From NCBI GenBank assembly GCA_944381625.1, contig CALWLW010000010.1, positions 1-64,000 on the forward strand: 64,000 bases of DNA, read 5' to 3'. The position numbers were made by a program, and so were the translations under genes. The stretch's first letter is position 1. Every line of letters begins with the position of its first letter. This stretch comes from an uncultured Lachnoclostridium sp. (GTDB lineage Bacteria > Bacillota > Clostridia > Lachnospirales > Lachnospiraceae). Shown here piece after piece: positions 1 to 8,437 of this stretch. Below the pieces are notes generated by a model. The model was not told the origin of the DNA. It was given only the letters and a program-made list of their open reading frames with translations, and ran no database searches.

Positions 1-34
1 CCGCAGAAATCCGGGCGCATCCGCCGGGGGCGAT

Positions 35-62
35 CATGTCTGCGGCGCAGACATGGTATAAT
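35..62 (+). promoter_or_regulatory. Probable promoter -10 with adjacent palindrome, upstream of the HPr-like gene
   Basis: A consensus TATAAT lies at 57-62, 82 bases before the HPr-like start. Immediately upstream are exact 9-base inverted arms, CATGTCTGC (35-43) and GCAGACATG (47-55), with a 3-base centre. They fill the spacer where a repressor would block polymerase. No good -35 is visible. The palindrome could instead be a hairpin ending an upstream gene outside the window, but no T-run follows it. Confidence 0.4.
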
Positions 63-144
63 GAGCGCATCGCGCGAATTATATCATGGCGTAAAGAGCG
101 CGCCGCGATGCCATCGCCTAGTTACAGAAGCAGGGGGGATATTT

Positions 145-402
145 ATGGTTTGCAGGACGATAATTCTGGATAATGAGACCGGGCTGCATATGCGTCCGGC
201 AGGACTTTTGGTAGGAGAAGCGAACAAATGCCGTTCTCATATTATGCTGATTCATGGGGAGCATAAGATGAACTGCAAGAGTTTAATGAGCATTCTGGCA
301 TTTCCGGTTCCTCCCGGAGATGAGGTGACGATCGAATGCGAGGGTGAGGACGAGGAGCAGGATCTGGAACGGATCGTGGATTTTATCACACACCTGGAAT
401 AA
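145..402 (+). CDS. HPr-family phosphocarrier protein
   Basis: This is an 85-residue HPr-like protein, the size of the family. HPr passes phosphate from enzyme I to PTS IIA domains. His15 (in GLHMRPAG) and Ser46 (in CKSLMS) fall at the canonical positions for the phosphoryl-carrier histidine and the HPr-kinase serine. The usual Ala after His15 is Met here, so it may be a paralogue rather than the main HPr. The ATG at 145 is chosen over earlier in-frame starts because AGGGGGG sits a few bases upstream and the protein then begins like HPr. It stands alone between a promoter-like element and a terminator. It could serve the mannose-type PTS 13 kb downstream, but that is inference. Confidence 0.88.
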   Translation: MVCRTIILDNETGLHMRPAGLLVGEANKCRSHIMLIHGEHKMNCKSLMSILAFPVPPGDEVTIECEGEDEEQDLERIVDFITHLE

Positions 403-408
403 GAACGC

Positions 409-465
409 AGAGCTGCCGTCTTTCCGGCTTTCAAAGCCGGATGCGACCACGCGGCTCTATTTTTA
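409..465 (+). terminator. Rho-independent terminator after the HPr-like gene
   Basis: An outer stem (AGAGC 409-413 with GCTCT 454-458) encloses an inner hairpin with arms TCCGGCTT and AAGCCGGA, and is followed by ATTTTTA. This is a branched but convincing terminator directly after the stop codon. Confidence 0.75.
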
Positions 466-468
466 TGC

Positions 469-497
469 TTGACAGGGGGAAGAGGATTCTTTATCCT
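469..497 (+). promoter_or_regulatory. Promoter (TTGACA-17-TATCCT)
   Basis: A consensus -35 TTGACA (469-474) and -10 TATCCT (492-497) are separated by 17 bases. It lies just after the HPr terminator and about 100 bases before the next gene, so it should drive the 602-1384 gene. Confidence 0.65.
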
Positions 498-601
498 GTA
501 CATGTCTGAAGAAATATTTCATATGCCATGGTTCCATGGCGAAGATTCCTGCTTTTGTGAAAAGAAAACGCTGCGGTCTGGGTACGGAAGGAGCAATCTG
601 T

Positions 602-1384
602 ATGTATTACAGAGAGGATGCAGAAATAATGGAAAGGATATTTGGGCTGTCTGACCGTGCAGTAATTGGGATGATCAATCACATGTTTCAAAAAAGATAC
701 CAGGAAGGGGAGGGGATTATCAAGGAATGGAGCCGCAGGGAGAGGCTGTGCGTCCGGCTTACAGTGGGAGGAACGGATATGTATGAATACCGTCTGCTCC
801 ACGGGCAGGACTGCGTTCAGGTGCAGGCCGCCGAATGCGGCAGCAGGTATCTTGCGGGAGACCGGCCTCTGCGCAGTATGGACACCATACGCGATCCTGG
901 TATGGTGTATGCGGGGGAGAACAGGCAGGAGCAAGGGACTGTGATCCGGGAATACCACAGCGGGGAGCGAATCCGGCTGACTGTACAGACGGTGACACTG
1001 ACGGGGTGCTCTGCCGCCGGCCTGAGGGAGATGGGAATGATCCTGTTTCTGCCGTATTTGTTTTACGGATTTTTGAGAAAAGAATGGGAAAAGAAAAGCA
1101 AGCAGCAGGCGCTGCGCTATCTCCTGATTTATGAGATCCCGGAGACGTTGAACGGCTGTCTTGGGCAGGGAGAGATGACCGTATACGACGTGCAGAAACT
1201 GAAACAGGCATGCCGGAGAATGGCCTGGTGCCTGCTGGCTACAGAGGGGTGGATGAAAAGCCTGGAGATGCAGAACCTGGTGATGGAGACGCTGGATACA
1301 GATCTGGATCTGTTGGAGCAGGCGTACCAAACCGCCCTTCATATGCAGGAAAAAGACGGATCAGGTACTGAAGAAGGAACCTGA
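602..1384 (+). CDS. Hypothetical protein, possibly a degenerate PD-(D/E)XK (Rpn-like) family member
   Basis: The protein is 260 residues with no signal peptide. Its start (REDAEIMERIFGL, then AVIGMINHMF), a middle of short beta-like strands ending in VQVQ, and a later LREMGMILFLPYLFYGFLRK resemble the order seen in a large clostridial PD-(D/E)XK nuclease family. In that family an N-terminal INALF-like helix precedes an IEVQ strand and an LLPFY-like helix. The acidic residue expected before the VQ strand is not evident, so activity is doubtful. ATG 602 is preferred to ATG 536 because AAGGAG (588-593) sits 8 bases before it. It converges on the ArsR gene with a gap of only four bases. The family assignment rests on remembered pattern and is tentative. 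Confidence 0.55.
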   Translation: MYYREDAEIMERIFGLSDRAVIGMINHMFQKRYQEGEGIIKEWSRRERLCVRLTVGGTDMYEYRLLHGQDCVQVQAAECGSRYLAGDRPLRSMDTIRDPGMVYAGENRQEQGTVIREYHSGERIRLTVQTVTLTGCSAAGLREMGMILFLPYLFYGFLRKEWEKKSKQQALRYLLIYEIPETLNGCLGQGEMTVYDVQKLKQACRRMAWCLLATEGWMKSLEMQNLVMETLDTDLDLLEQAYQTALHMQEKDGSGTEEGT

Positions 1385-1388
1385 AGGG

Positions 1389-1691
1389 TCACTCCTCGAT
1401 ATGCTCCAGACCCTGACTTAAAATAGTTTCCACATGATGGTCCGCAAGGGAATAATAGACGGTTTTACCGTCCCGGCGGAATTTTACCAGACGGTTCTGC
1501 TTCAATATACGGAGTTGATGAGAGATGGAACTGGGGGTCATGTTCAATTCTTTCGCAATATCGTTGACGCAGGATTCCTGATTTAACAGGACATACAGGA
1601 TCTTGATCCGCGTGGCGTCTCCGAAGACTTTATAAAATTCAGAGAGGAAATAGATCTCCTCATCAGCGGGCATGCAAGTGTTCTGATTCAT
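1389..1691 (-). CDS. ArsR/SmtB-family metalloregulator with alpha-5 zinc site
   Basis: A 100-residue winged-helix repressor. The recognition helix is in the TPSSISHQLRILKQ stretch (about 52-65), followed by the RRDGKTVYY wing. The C-terminal helix has Asp84, His86, His97 and Glu100, which reproduces exactly the D-x-H-x10-H-x2-E spacing of the alpha-5 sites of SmtB and CzrA. Zn(II), possibly Co(II), is therefore the likely inducer. The alpha-3 cysteine pair used by CadC/ArsR sensors is absent; only a single Cys41 lies there. Start ATG 1691 has AAAGGAGG upstream. No metal transporter is adjacent. The divergent neighbour is a MacAB-like exporter, so the regulon is unclear. GTTCA and TGAAC half-sites at 1754-1758 and 1775-1779 could be operators. 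Confidence 0.88.
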   Translation of the reverse strand: MNQNTCMPADEEIYFLSEFYKVFGDATRIKILYVLLNQESCVNDIAKELNMTPSSISHQLRILKQNRLVKFRRDGKTVYYSLADHHVETILSQGLEHIEE

Positions 1692-1855
1692 AGCTGAAAG
1701 CCTCCTTTATGAAAATTTTACACAATATCCGCCGGAAATGCAATATGGTTCGGGTTCACAAAGAATACACAAAATGAACAATTTTCAAACACACTTCATC
1801 CGTAAAATGTAACGTGGAATTTATAGGAAACAGCGCATTGGCAAGGAGGATGAAA

Positions 1856-3526
1856 GTGAAAAAGCCGACGAGAAAAATCCCGGCATGGAACCTTAAGGGA
1901 CTGTGGAAAGGGAAAAAAGAGAAGGAACCGGCAGATAAGCCGACGAAGATTAAAAGAAAGAAGATGAGCAAAAAGAAAAAGATCGCACTCATCGTTCTGA
2001 TTGTGATTGTGGTGATCGCGGGGGTTCTGTTCTGGATGTCCTATAACCGCAGACGTGCCATGGAAGTCATGAGGGAGAGCATGAGCCAGGTGAACACGGT
2101 ACAGGTGACCAGACAGAATCTGATCGATTCCATCAGCGTGACGGGAACCATTGAGAGCGCGGACGCCTGGGATGTGTCTGCCAGCGCCAGCAACGTGGAG
2201 GTGCTGGAGGTCAACTATGAGGTGGGCGATTATGTGAATGCAGGCGATGTGATCGTGGTGCTGGATTCCTCCGACCTGGAGGTGAGTCTGGCCCAGGCCC
2301 GGAACAGCCAGGCGCTCAGTGAATATACGGAGAACAAATCCATCGAGACGGCGACGGAGAATTATAACGAGGCCGTGGAGGACGGTACCGACGACTATAA
2401 CACCGCGGTGGATAATGAAGCGGACGCCAAAGAAGCGCTGCAGGAGGCGGAGGCGGACTTGAGCGAGGCGGCGGAACGGCTGAAACGCCGGGAAGAGCGG
2501 CTGAGTGAGGCCAGGAAAGCCCAGGAGGAGGCCTACGCCGCGTTTTCGGCGTTCGCCGAGGATGACGTTTCAGAGGAGGCAAAGGCGGCGAAAGACGCCT
2601 ATGAAGCCGCGGCACTGGCCGTGAACCAGGCGCAGGCGGCCTATACGGAGGCGCATCAGGCTTATGAGGCGGCGGCGACGGCGGAAGAGAAGGCTCTGGA
2701 TACTTATGAGACGGCGTCGAAGAACCTGGAGACGGCCCAGAAGAACAATGACCGCAATATTTCCAGCGCAGAAGACCAGCTGGAACAGGCTCAGGTGCAG
2801 CATCAGTATTCCAACGACAGCAGTCAGCAGACCATTGAGAGATACCAGGAACAGATCGAAAGCTGTACGGTAACCGCTCCCATCTCAGGCGTCATCACCG
2901 CCATGAATGTGGACGTGGGGGATACTTACATGGGAGAAGGAAGCACGCTGTTCAGCGTAGCTGACAACGAGTATTTTGTGGTATCTGCGGATGTGGATGA
3001 ATATGACATCAGCAGTATTTCCACAGGTATGGAAGCGGCGGTGATCGTGGAAGCGCTGGGCGAGGAGGAGCTGCCGGCAACGGTATCCTTCGTCTCTCCC
3101 ACAGCCACCACGGCGGAGATGGGAAGCTCCGGCTATGCCATCGAGATCAAACTGGATGACGCCAACACGGATCTGCGCATCGGCATGACGGCCCAGGCCA
3201 GCATTGTGCTGGAGGCGGCCTACGATGTACTGACAGTGCCCTATGACTGCGTGGAGACGGACGAGGACGGAAACTCCGTGGTCTATGTGGATCAGGCGGG
3301 CGAACGGACGCCGGTCAGCGTGGAAGTGGGCATGGAAGGTGATTATTATGTGGAAATCTCCGGCGAGGGGCTGGATGAAAATTCTTTCGTATATTACAGT
3401 ACGCCCATGCTCAACAGCGGTTCCTCGGACGGAGGGACAGAGAGCATGGTGACCTTTAACGGTGGCGGAGGTATGCCGGGAGGCGGCGGAATGCCCGGCG
3501 GCGGAGGCCCGGGAGGTGGTTTCTAG
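1856..3526 (+). CDS. MacA/HlyD-type adaptor subunit of an ABC exporter
   Basis: About 556 residues: a short basic cytoplasmic N-terminus, one membrane segment (about 42-61), a lipoyl-like strand region, a long Ala/Glu-rich alpha-helical coiled coil (about 150-320), a second lipoyl half (TVTAPISGVIT), a beta-barrel domain, and a Gly/Met/Pro-rich tail. It is the outward-facing partner of a MacB-type ATPase/permease; in Gram-positives it probably guides substrate or peptide across the wall side. GTG 1856 is preferred because AGGAGG (1844-1849) lies six bases before it. ATG 1850 abuts the ribosome site, and GTG 1814 has none. It is first in a three-gene operon. The coiled coil is long for the family. 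Confidence 0.85.
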   Translation: MKKPTRKIPAWNLKGLWKGKKEKEPADKPTKIKRKKMSKKKKIALIVLIVIVVIAGVLFWMSYNRRRAMEVMRESMSQVNTVQVTRQNLIDSISVTGTIESADAWDVSASASNVEVLEVNYEVGDYVNAGDVIVVLDSSDLEVSLAQARNSQALSEYTENKSIETATENYNEAVEDGTDDYNTAVDNEADAKEALQEAEADLSEAAERLKRREERLSEARKAQEEAYAAFSAFAEDDVSEEAKAAKDAYEAAALAVNQAQAAYTEAHQAYEAAATAEEKALDTYETASKNLETAQKNNDRNISSAEDQLEQAQVQHQYSNDSSQQTIERYQEQIESCTVTAPISGVITAMNVDVGDTYMGEGSTLFSVADNEYFVVSADVDEYDISSISTGMEAAVIVEALGEEELPATVSFVSPTATTAEMGSSGYAIEIKLDDANTDLRIGMTAQASIVLEAAYDVLTVPYDCVETDEDGNSVVYVDQAGERTPVSVEVGMEGDYYVEISGEGLDENSFVYYSTPMLNSGSSDGGTESMVTFNGGGGMPGGGGMPGGGGPGGGF

Positions 3527-3535
3527 GAGGCGGCC

Positions 3536-4243
3536 ATGGAAGAAAAAAGAACAATTATTGACCTGAAAGGGATTGTTAAGCGGTTTTATATCGGTTCGCC
3601 CAACGAACTGGAGATCCTGCACGGCATCGATCTGCAGGTGAAGGAAGGAGAATTTCTCTCCATTGTCGGTTCTTCCGGATCGGGCAAGACGACCATGATG
3701 AATATCATCGGCGTACTGGACCGGGCGACGGAAGGGGAATATACGCTGGACGGCGTGGATGTGTCAAAGGCGAAGGACAAAGAACTGTCCCATATCCGCA
3801 ATCAGAAGATCGGGTTTGTATTTCAGACCTACAATCTGGTGAGCAGGACCAGCGCCCTGAAAAATGTGGAGCTGCCCATGCTCTATGCCTCTATGGGAAA
3901 ACGGGAACGGACCGAACGGGCCAAGGAATTGCTGGCCATGGTGGGTATGGAGTCCCGTATGGCGCACAACCCGGATGAACTCTCCGGCGGACAGAAGCAG
4001 CGCGTGGCCATTGCCCGCGCCATGGCCAACGATCCGTCCATCATTCTGGCCGATGAGCCCACAGGAGCGTTGGATTCCAAAACCGGAAGGATGATCATGG
4101 ATATCTTTCAGCAGTTGAACCGGGAACAGGGCAAGACCATCGTCCTGATTACCCACTCCCAGGAGCTGGCAGAGGAGACCGGGCGCATTGTGACGCTGAA
4201 GGACGGAGAGATCATCGGGGAAAGGAGGGGGAGCGGATGCTGA
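3536..4243 (+). CDS. MacB-type ABC transporter ATP-binding protein
   Basis: A 235-residue ATPase of the LolD/MacB group. Walker A GSSGSGKT is at about 45-52, the Q-loop Gln at 96, the signature LSGGQ at 148-152 and Walker B IILADEP at about 168-174, with the TGALD that typifies MacB/FtsE-like ATPases and a switch His in LITHSQ. It powers the permease encoded next, with which it overlaps by seven bases. It follows the adaptor gene by nine bases, with AGGAGG before its ATG. Substrates of this group are usually antibiotics, peptides or lipids, and the sequence does not reveal which. Confidence 0.92.
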   Translation: MEEKRTIIDLKGIVKRFYIGSPNELEILHGIDLQVKEGEFLSIVGSSGSGKTTMMNIIGVLDRATEGEYTLDGVDVSKAKDKELSHIRNQKIGFVFQTYNLVSRTSALKNVELPMLYASMGKRERTERAKELLAMVGMESRMAHNPDELSGGQKQRVAIARAMANDPSIILADEPTGALDSKTGRMIMDIFQQLNREQGKTIVLITHSQELAEETGRIVTLKDGEIIGERRGSGC

Positions 4244-5529
4244 TATGGGAGAATATCCTTCTGGCCCTGAGCGGCCTGAGGGCAAATAAGATGCGGTCGC
4301 TTCTGACCATGCTGGGCATCATCATCGGCATCGCATCGGTGATCGCCATCATGACGCTGGGAGATTCCATCAGCAGTTCGGTGACGGATTCCATGTCGTC
4401 CATGGGAGCGAATAACGTCACCGTGGGTCTGCAGCAGAAAAGCACCACGGAAGAAACCACTGACAGCGGTATGACTTTTGCCAGAGCGCCGCGGATGACG
4501 CAGATGTCGGATGAGGATTATGTGACAGACGAGATGCTGGAGGATCTGGCAGAGCGCTACAAAGATTCTATTGACGGATTTTCTCTTACGGAAAATGTGG
4601 GGAGCGGCACGGCCCAGCAGGGCAGCGCCTACGCCTATGTGAGCGCTTCCGGACTGAATGCGGACGCGCTGGAGAACCAGGATCTGACCCTGATGGCAGG
4701 GAGAAGCCTGACAGAACGGGATCAGGCGGAAGGCCGGAAGGTGGTACTGGTCTCTGACCTTCTTGTGGAGAATATGTTCGGCGGTTCCAATATGGCGGCG
4801 GTGGGGCAGACGGTCAGCGTCCTGTTTGACAGCCGGTACTATTCCTATACCATTGTGGGCGTATATGAATATGAAGAATCGGCCCTGGGCTTTTCCTCCA
4901 GCTCCGCAGAAGATACAGAAACGGCCATGTATATGCCCCTTCAGACGGCAAAAGACCAGAATCATAATACCTCCGGCTACAGTCAGTTTACGATCCTGAC
5001 GGCGGACGGGGTCAGCGCATCCGAATTCTGCGCCACTATTGAAGATTATATGAACAGCCGCTATTATGGTAAAAATGAAAGCTTTGAGATCGGAGCCATG
5101 AGTATGGAATCCATTGTGGAGAGCATGACCGAGATGCTGTCCACCATATCTCTGGCCATTGCGGCCATCGCGGGAATCTCTCTTCTGGTGGGCGGGATCG
5201 GCGTTATGAATATTATGCTGGTATCCATCACGGAGCGGACCAGAGAGATCGGCACCAGGAAAGCCCTGGGGGCTACCAACGGCTCCATCCGCCTCCAGTT
5301 TATCACAGAAGCTATCGTGCTGTGCCTGGTGGGCGGAGCCATCGGCATCAGCCTTGGTATCGGCCTGGCCGCTGTGGGCACCAGCCTCCTGGGATATTCC
5401 GTCAGCCCTTCTGTGTCGGGGATTGTGCTGTCGGTCAGTTTCTCCATTTTCATCGGAGTTTTCTTCGGATATTATCCGGCCAATAAGGCGGCAAAACTAA
5501 ACCCCATAGAGGCGCTCAGATACGAATAG
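4237..5529 (+). CDS. MacB/FtsX-type ABC permease
   Basis: 430 residues with the MacB layout. There is one N-terminal membrane helix after a conserved amphipathic start (LSGLRANKMRSLLTMLGI), a large extracytoplasmic domain of about 230 residues, and three C-terminal membrane helices. These include the family motif GGIGVMNIMLVS followed by ERTREIGTRKALGA, the coupling helix that contacts the ATPase. With the two upstream genes it completes a tripartite exporter that uses transmembrane mechanotransmission rather than a classical pore. No resistance or bacteriocin gene adjoins it, so the cargo is unknown. Confidence 0.92.
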   Translation: MLIWENILLALSGLRANKMRSLLTMLGIIIGIASVIAIMTLGDSISSSVTDSMSSMGANNVTVGLQQKSTTEETTDSGMTFARAPRMTQMSDEDYVTDEMLEDLAERYKDSIDGFSLTENVGSGTAQQGSAYAYVSASGLNADALENQDLTLMAGRSLTERDQAEGRKVVLVSDLLVENMFGGSNMAAVGQTVSVLFDSRYYSYTIVGVYEYEESALGFSSSSAEDTETAMYMPLQTAKDQNHNTSGYSQFTILTADGVSASEFCATIEDYMNSRYYGKNESFEIGAMSMESIVESMTEMLSTISLAIAAIAGISLLVGGIGVMNIMLVSITERTREIGTRKALGATNGSIRLQFITEAIVLCLVGGAIGISLGIGLAAVGTSLLGYSVSPSVSGIVLSVSFSIFIGVFFGYYPANKAAKLNPIEALRYE

Positions 5530-5578
5530 CATTCATGGATAAGGGCGTTTCTTTTTGGTAAAATACAGGAAGAAGCGG

Positions 5579-5607
5579 TTGAAAATCGGATAGTCTTATG
5601 TTATCCT
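5579..5607 (+). promoter_or_regulatory. Promoter (TTGAAA-17-TATCCT) for the NlpC/P60 gene
   Basis: TTGAAA (5579-5584) and TATCCT (5602-5607) are 17 bases apart. The predicted start near 5614 leaves only about 13 bases before the ATG, beginning at the GGAGGG ribosome site. This is an unusually short leader. Confidence 0.5.
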
Positions 5608-5626
5608 GTTCCTGGAGGGTTTACCA

Positions 5627-6826
5627 ATGAGACGGAAGAGGATATGTCTCCTGCTTCTGGCGGCGCTGCTGGCGTGGGAAGCGGTCTCCATGACCGCTGG
5701 CGCTTCTATCAACAGCATCCAGTCCCAGAAGGCGGAGAATGAAAGACAGTTAAACAGTATACAGTCCCAGATCAGCAGTCTGGAGAGCCAGAAGAGTTCG
5801 CTCAGCAGCGAGGTGAACAGCCTCAACGACGAGCTGACGGACACACTTTTGAATATTGAGGTGCTGGAGGGCGACCTGGCAGATAAAGAAGTTCAGATTG
5901 CCGAGGCACAGGAGGATTACGAGGAAGCCAAGGCGACGGAGGAAGAACAGTACGAATCCATGAAACTCCGCATACAGTATCTGTATGAGGCAGAGCAGGA
6001 GAGTTATATTGAGATGCTCCTCACGTCAGACAGCGTGGCTGACCTGGTGAATAAGGTGGATTATGCAGAAGAGCTGCAGGAGTATGACCGGCGGCTTCTG
6101 GAAGAATATAAGGCGGCCAAACAGGCGGTGATTGATCTTCAGAATCAGCTGGAGCAGGAAAAGGCGGAGCTTCTGGAGATGGAAGAGCAGCTGGAGCAGG
6201 ATAAGGCGTATCTGGAAACTGTGATTGCCCGGAAGCGCAGCGAGATAGCGGACTTTGACAGTCAGCTCAGTTCTGCCCGTGCAAAGGCGCAGGAATATCA
6301 GAAAAAGATTAAAGAGCAGAACAACCAGATTAAGAAACTTCAGGAAGAGGCCAGGAAAGCGGCTGCATCCAGCAAGGGAAGCAGTTCTTCAGAAAGTTCT
6401 TCTGCCAGCGGCAGTTCCTCAGGAAGTTCTTCTTCGGGAAGCAGCAGCTCCTCGGGGAGCAGCAGTGCATCCGTTTCAGGGGGCGGAGGCGGAGCGTCCA
6501 TCGCATCCTATGCTCTGCAGTTTGTGGGAAATCCCTATGTATATGGCGGAACGAGCCTGACCAATGGGGCAGACTGTTCTGGTTTTACCATGGCGGTGCA
6601 TTCCCATTTCGGAATCTCCCTTCCCCGTACTTCCGGCGCACAGGCTGGAGGCGGCAGAGCAGTCAGCGATTCGGAAAAGATGCCGGGAGATGTGGTCTGC
6701 TATTACGGACATGTGGGTATTTACATAGGAAATAACCAGATTGTGCATGCCAGCACGCCGTCCAGCGGTATTAAGGTAAGCAATATGTATTACCGCAGTA
6801 TCCGGTGTATCCGCAGATACTGGTAA
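5627..6826 (+). CDS. Secreted coiled-coil NlpC/P60 peptidoglycan endopeptidase
   Basis: 399 residues: a signal peptide (about 1-26, charged start then a Leu/Ala core), a long coiled coil (about 28-248) resembling PcsB/CwlO N-termini, a Ser/Gly linker (about 250-290) and a C-terminal NlpC/P60 domain. Catalytic Cys317 (GADCSGF), His362 (GHVGIY) and His374 (IVHAS) are all present, so it should cleave D-gamma-glutamyl-diaminopimelate bonds in wall peptides. In PcsB/CwlO proteins the coiled coil docks on FtsEX, and a similar partner is likely. No ftsEX lies nearby, although the FtsX-like exporter is immediately upstream. The low-complexity Ser linker is typical of wall-spanning hydrolases. Confidence 0.9.
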   Translation: MRRKRICLLLLAALLAWEAVSMTAGASINSIQSQKAENERQLNSIQSQISSLESQKSSLSSEVNSLNDELTDTLLNIEVLEGDLADKEVQIAEAQEDYEEAKATEEEQYESMKLRIQYLYEAEQESYIEMLLTSDSVADLVNKVDYAEELQEYDRRLLEEYKAAKQAVIDLQNQLEQEKAELLEMEEQLEQDKAYLETVIARKRSEIADFDSQLSSARAKAQEYQKKIKEQNNQIKKLQEEARKAAASSKGSSSSESSSASGSSSGSSSSGSSSSSGSSSASVSGGGGGASIASYALQFVGNPYVYGGTSLTNGADCSGFTMAVHSHFGISLPRTSGAQAGGGRAVSDSEKMPGDVVCYYGHVGIYIGNNQIVHASTPSSGIKVSNMYYRSIRCIRRYW

Positions 6827-6851
6827 ATGCAAGGAAATACAGCAAAAAAGA

Positions 6852-6880
6852 TTGACAAACAGAAGTTCAGGATTTATCAT
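6852..6880 (+). promoter_or_regulatory. livK promoter (TTGACA-17-TATCAT)
   Basis: A perfect -35 TTGACA (6852-6857) and -10 TATCAT (6875-6880) have 17-base spacing. The predicted start (about 6887) falls inside the palindrome at 6881-6911. Confidence 0.7.
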
Positions 6881-6911
6881 GATATCCGATGCACCATATG
6901 CATCGGATATC
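6881..6911. promoter_or_regulatory. Exact 12-base palindrome at the livK transcription start
   Basis: GATATCCGATGC (6881-6892) and GCATCGGATATC (6900-6911) are perfect inverted arms around a 7-base centre, followed by TTATTTTTA. Position over +1 suggests an operator. The T-run means it can also serve as terminator for transcripts arriving from the NlpC/P60 gene. Both uses are compatible. Confidence 0.65.
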
Positions 6912-6936
6912 TTATTTTTAAGAGGAGGATAACATT

Positions 6937-8172
6937 ATGAAAAAGTTACTTTGTCTTGCACTGACAGCAGTTCTGGCTTTTTCTGCAGTTGCCTGCGGAA
7001 GCAGCGATTCCGGCGCGGCTGACAGCACGGCATCCACGGATGCGGCTGACACGTCTGATGCTGCGGACGATACGGCAGAAGCTGCAGGCGACAGCGCCGC
7101 ATCGGCAGAGGGCGTCCTGAAGATTGGCGGCATTGGACCGACCACCGGAGGCGCGGCAATCTACGGAACCGCAGTTATGAATGCGGCTCAGATGGCTGTT
7201 GACGAGATCAACGCTGCCGGAGGCATCAACGGTATGCAGATCGAGTTCCGTTTTGAGGACGACGAGAGCGACGCAGAGAGATCCATTAACGCATATAACA
7301 CTCTGAAAGACTGGGGTATGCAGATGCTGATGGGAACGGTTACGTCCACGCCCTGTACTCAGGTTGCAACCAAGACGGAAGCTGACAACATGTTCCAGCT
7401 TACTCCGTCCGGTTCCGCAGTGGAGAGTATCGCTCCGGCGAACGCGTTCCGCGTATGCTTCTCCGACCCGAACCAGGGTATGGCTTCCGCACAGTATATC
7501 GGCGAGCATGACCTGGCTTCCAAGGTGGCTGTGATCTATGACAGTTCCGACGTGTACTCCAGCGGTATCTACGAGAAGTTTGCACAGGAAGCAGCGAACC
7601 AGGGCATCGAAATTGTTGCCGCTGAGGCGTTTACCGCTGACAACAAGACCGATTTTTCCGTGCAGCTGCAGAAGGCAAAAGAAGCTGGCGCTGAGCTGGT
7701 ATTCCTGCCCATTTACTATACGGAGGCTTCCATCATCCTGACCCAGGCTAACGGCATGGGCTATGACCCGATCTTCTTCGGATGCGACGGTCTGGACGGC
7801 ATCCTGGGCGTGGAAGAGTTTGACACCTCTCTGGCAGAGGGCGTAATGCTGCTGACTCCGTTCGCTGCAGATGCAGAGGATGAAGCTACCCAGGCGTTTG
7901 TAACCGCTTACCAGGAGAAGTTTGGCGATATCCCGAACCAGTTCGCAGCTGACGCTTACGATGCGATCTACATCATCAAAGCGGCTGCAGAGCAGGCAGG
8001 GGTGACCGCTGACATGAGTATCTCCGATATGTGCGAAGCTATGAAGACGGCTATGACGGAGATCACAGTGGACGGTCTGACCGGACAGGGCATCACCTGG
8101 TCCGCAGACGGCGAGCCGACCAAAGAGCCGAAAGCAGTTCAGATCGTGGACGGCGTATACACGGCAATGTAA
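6937..8172 (+). CDS. livK: Branched-chain amino-acid ABC transporter, substrate-binding lipoprotein
   Basis: 411 residues. The signal ends in a lipobox (AVACG, Cys about 20), then an Asp/Ala/Ser-rich linker leads to a periplasmic-binding-protein type I domain beginning LKIGGIGPTTGG. The family's AVDEINAAGG and nucleophilic-elbow regions are visible. It should capture Leu/Ile/Val or related amino acids for the LivHMGF complex encoded next. AGAGGAGG precedes ATG 6937. It has its own promoter and terminator, so it can be made in excess over the membrane components, as is usual for binding proteins. Confidence 0.92.
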   Translation: MKKLLCLALTAVLAFSAVACGSSDSGAADSTASTDAADTSDAADDTAEAAGDSAASAEGVLKIGGIGPTTGGAAIYGTAVMNAAQMAVDEINAAGGINGMQIEFRFEDDESDAERSINAYNTLKDWGMQMLMGTVTSTPCTQVATKTEADNMFQLTPSGSAVESIAPANAFRVCFSDPNQGMASAQYIGEHDLASKVAVIYDSSDVYSSGIYEKFAQEAANQGIEIVAAEAFTADNKTDFSVQLQKAKEAGAELVFLPIYYTEASIILTQANGMGYDPIFFGCDGLDGILGVEEFDTSLAEGVMLLTPFAADAEDEATQAFVTAYQEKFGDIPNQFAADAYDAIYIIKAAAEQAGVTADMSISDMCEAMKTAMTEITVDGLTGQGITWSADGEPTKEPKAVQIVDGVYTAM

Positions 8173-8202
8173 TAAATACTGCGAAGAAGCAGTTTTCAGA
8201 AC

Positions 8203-8235
8203 AGAGGCGTTCCCGCAAGGGAGCGTCTCTTTTTA
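8203..8235 (+). terminator. Terminator after livK
   Basis: A 12-base stem (8203-8214 with 8219-8230, two G-U pairs) around a GCAA tetraloop is followed by TTTTT. It separates livK from livHMGF. Confidence 0.85.
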
Positions 8236-8256
8236 TGAAAATAAAAACATGTCGTC

Positions 8257-8285
8257 TTGTGTTGCTTTTTATTCTATGCTATAAT
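8257..8285 (+). promoter_or_regulatory. Promoter for livHMGF (TTGTGT-17-TATAAT)
   Basis: TTGTGT (8257-8262) and TATAAT (8280-8285) have 17-base spacing. The leader to livH is about 145 bases, GC-rich and without a convincing open frame. It carries small self-complementary pieces (GGACA...TGTCC near 8370-8390), but I recognise no riboswitch. Confidence 0.6.
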
Positions 8286-8437
8286 TGGCGGATAAAGGCT
8301 GAAGAGCCGGAGTCAGATGCCGTAACGCAAACACACGGACATCTGCCCCTCACGGCGGCGGTCAATGGACATGTCTGCGTGTCCGCCCGATCCGCGGCCT
8401 GCGGGAATGAAACTGTAAGAGAAGAGGAGTGAATGAA

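Noticed and set aside
8286..8437. Small open frame or riboswitch in the livH leader
   Set aside because: Frames through it lack ribosome sites and overlap the livK terminator or livH start; short self-complementary pieces do not match a known aptamer.
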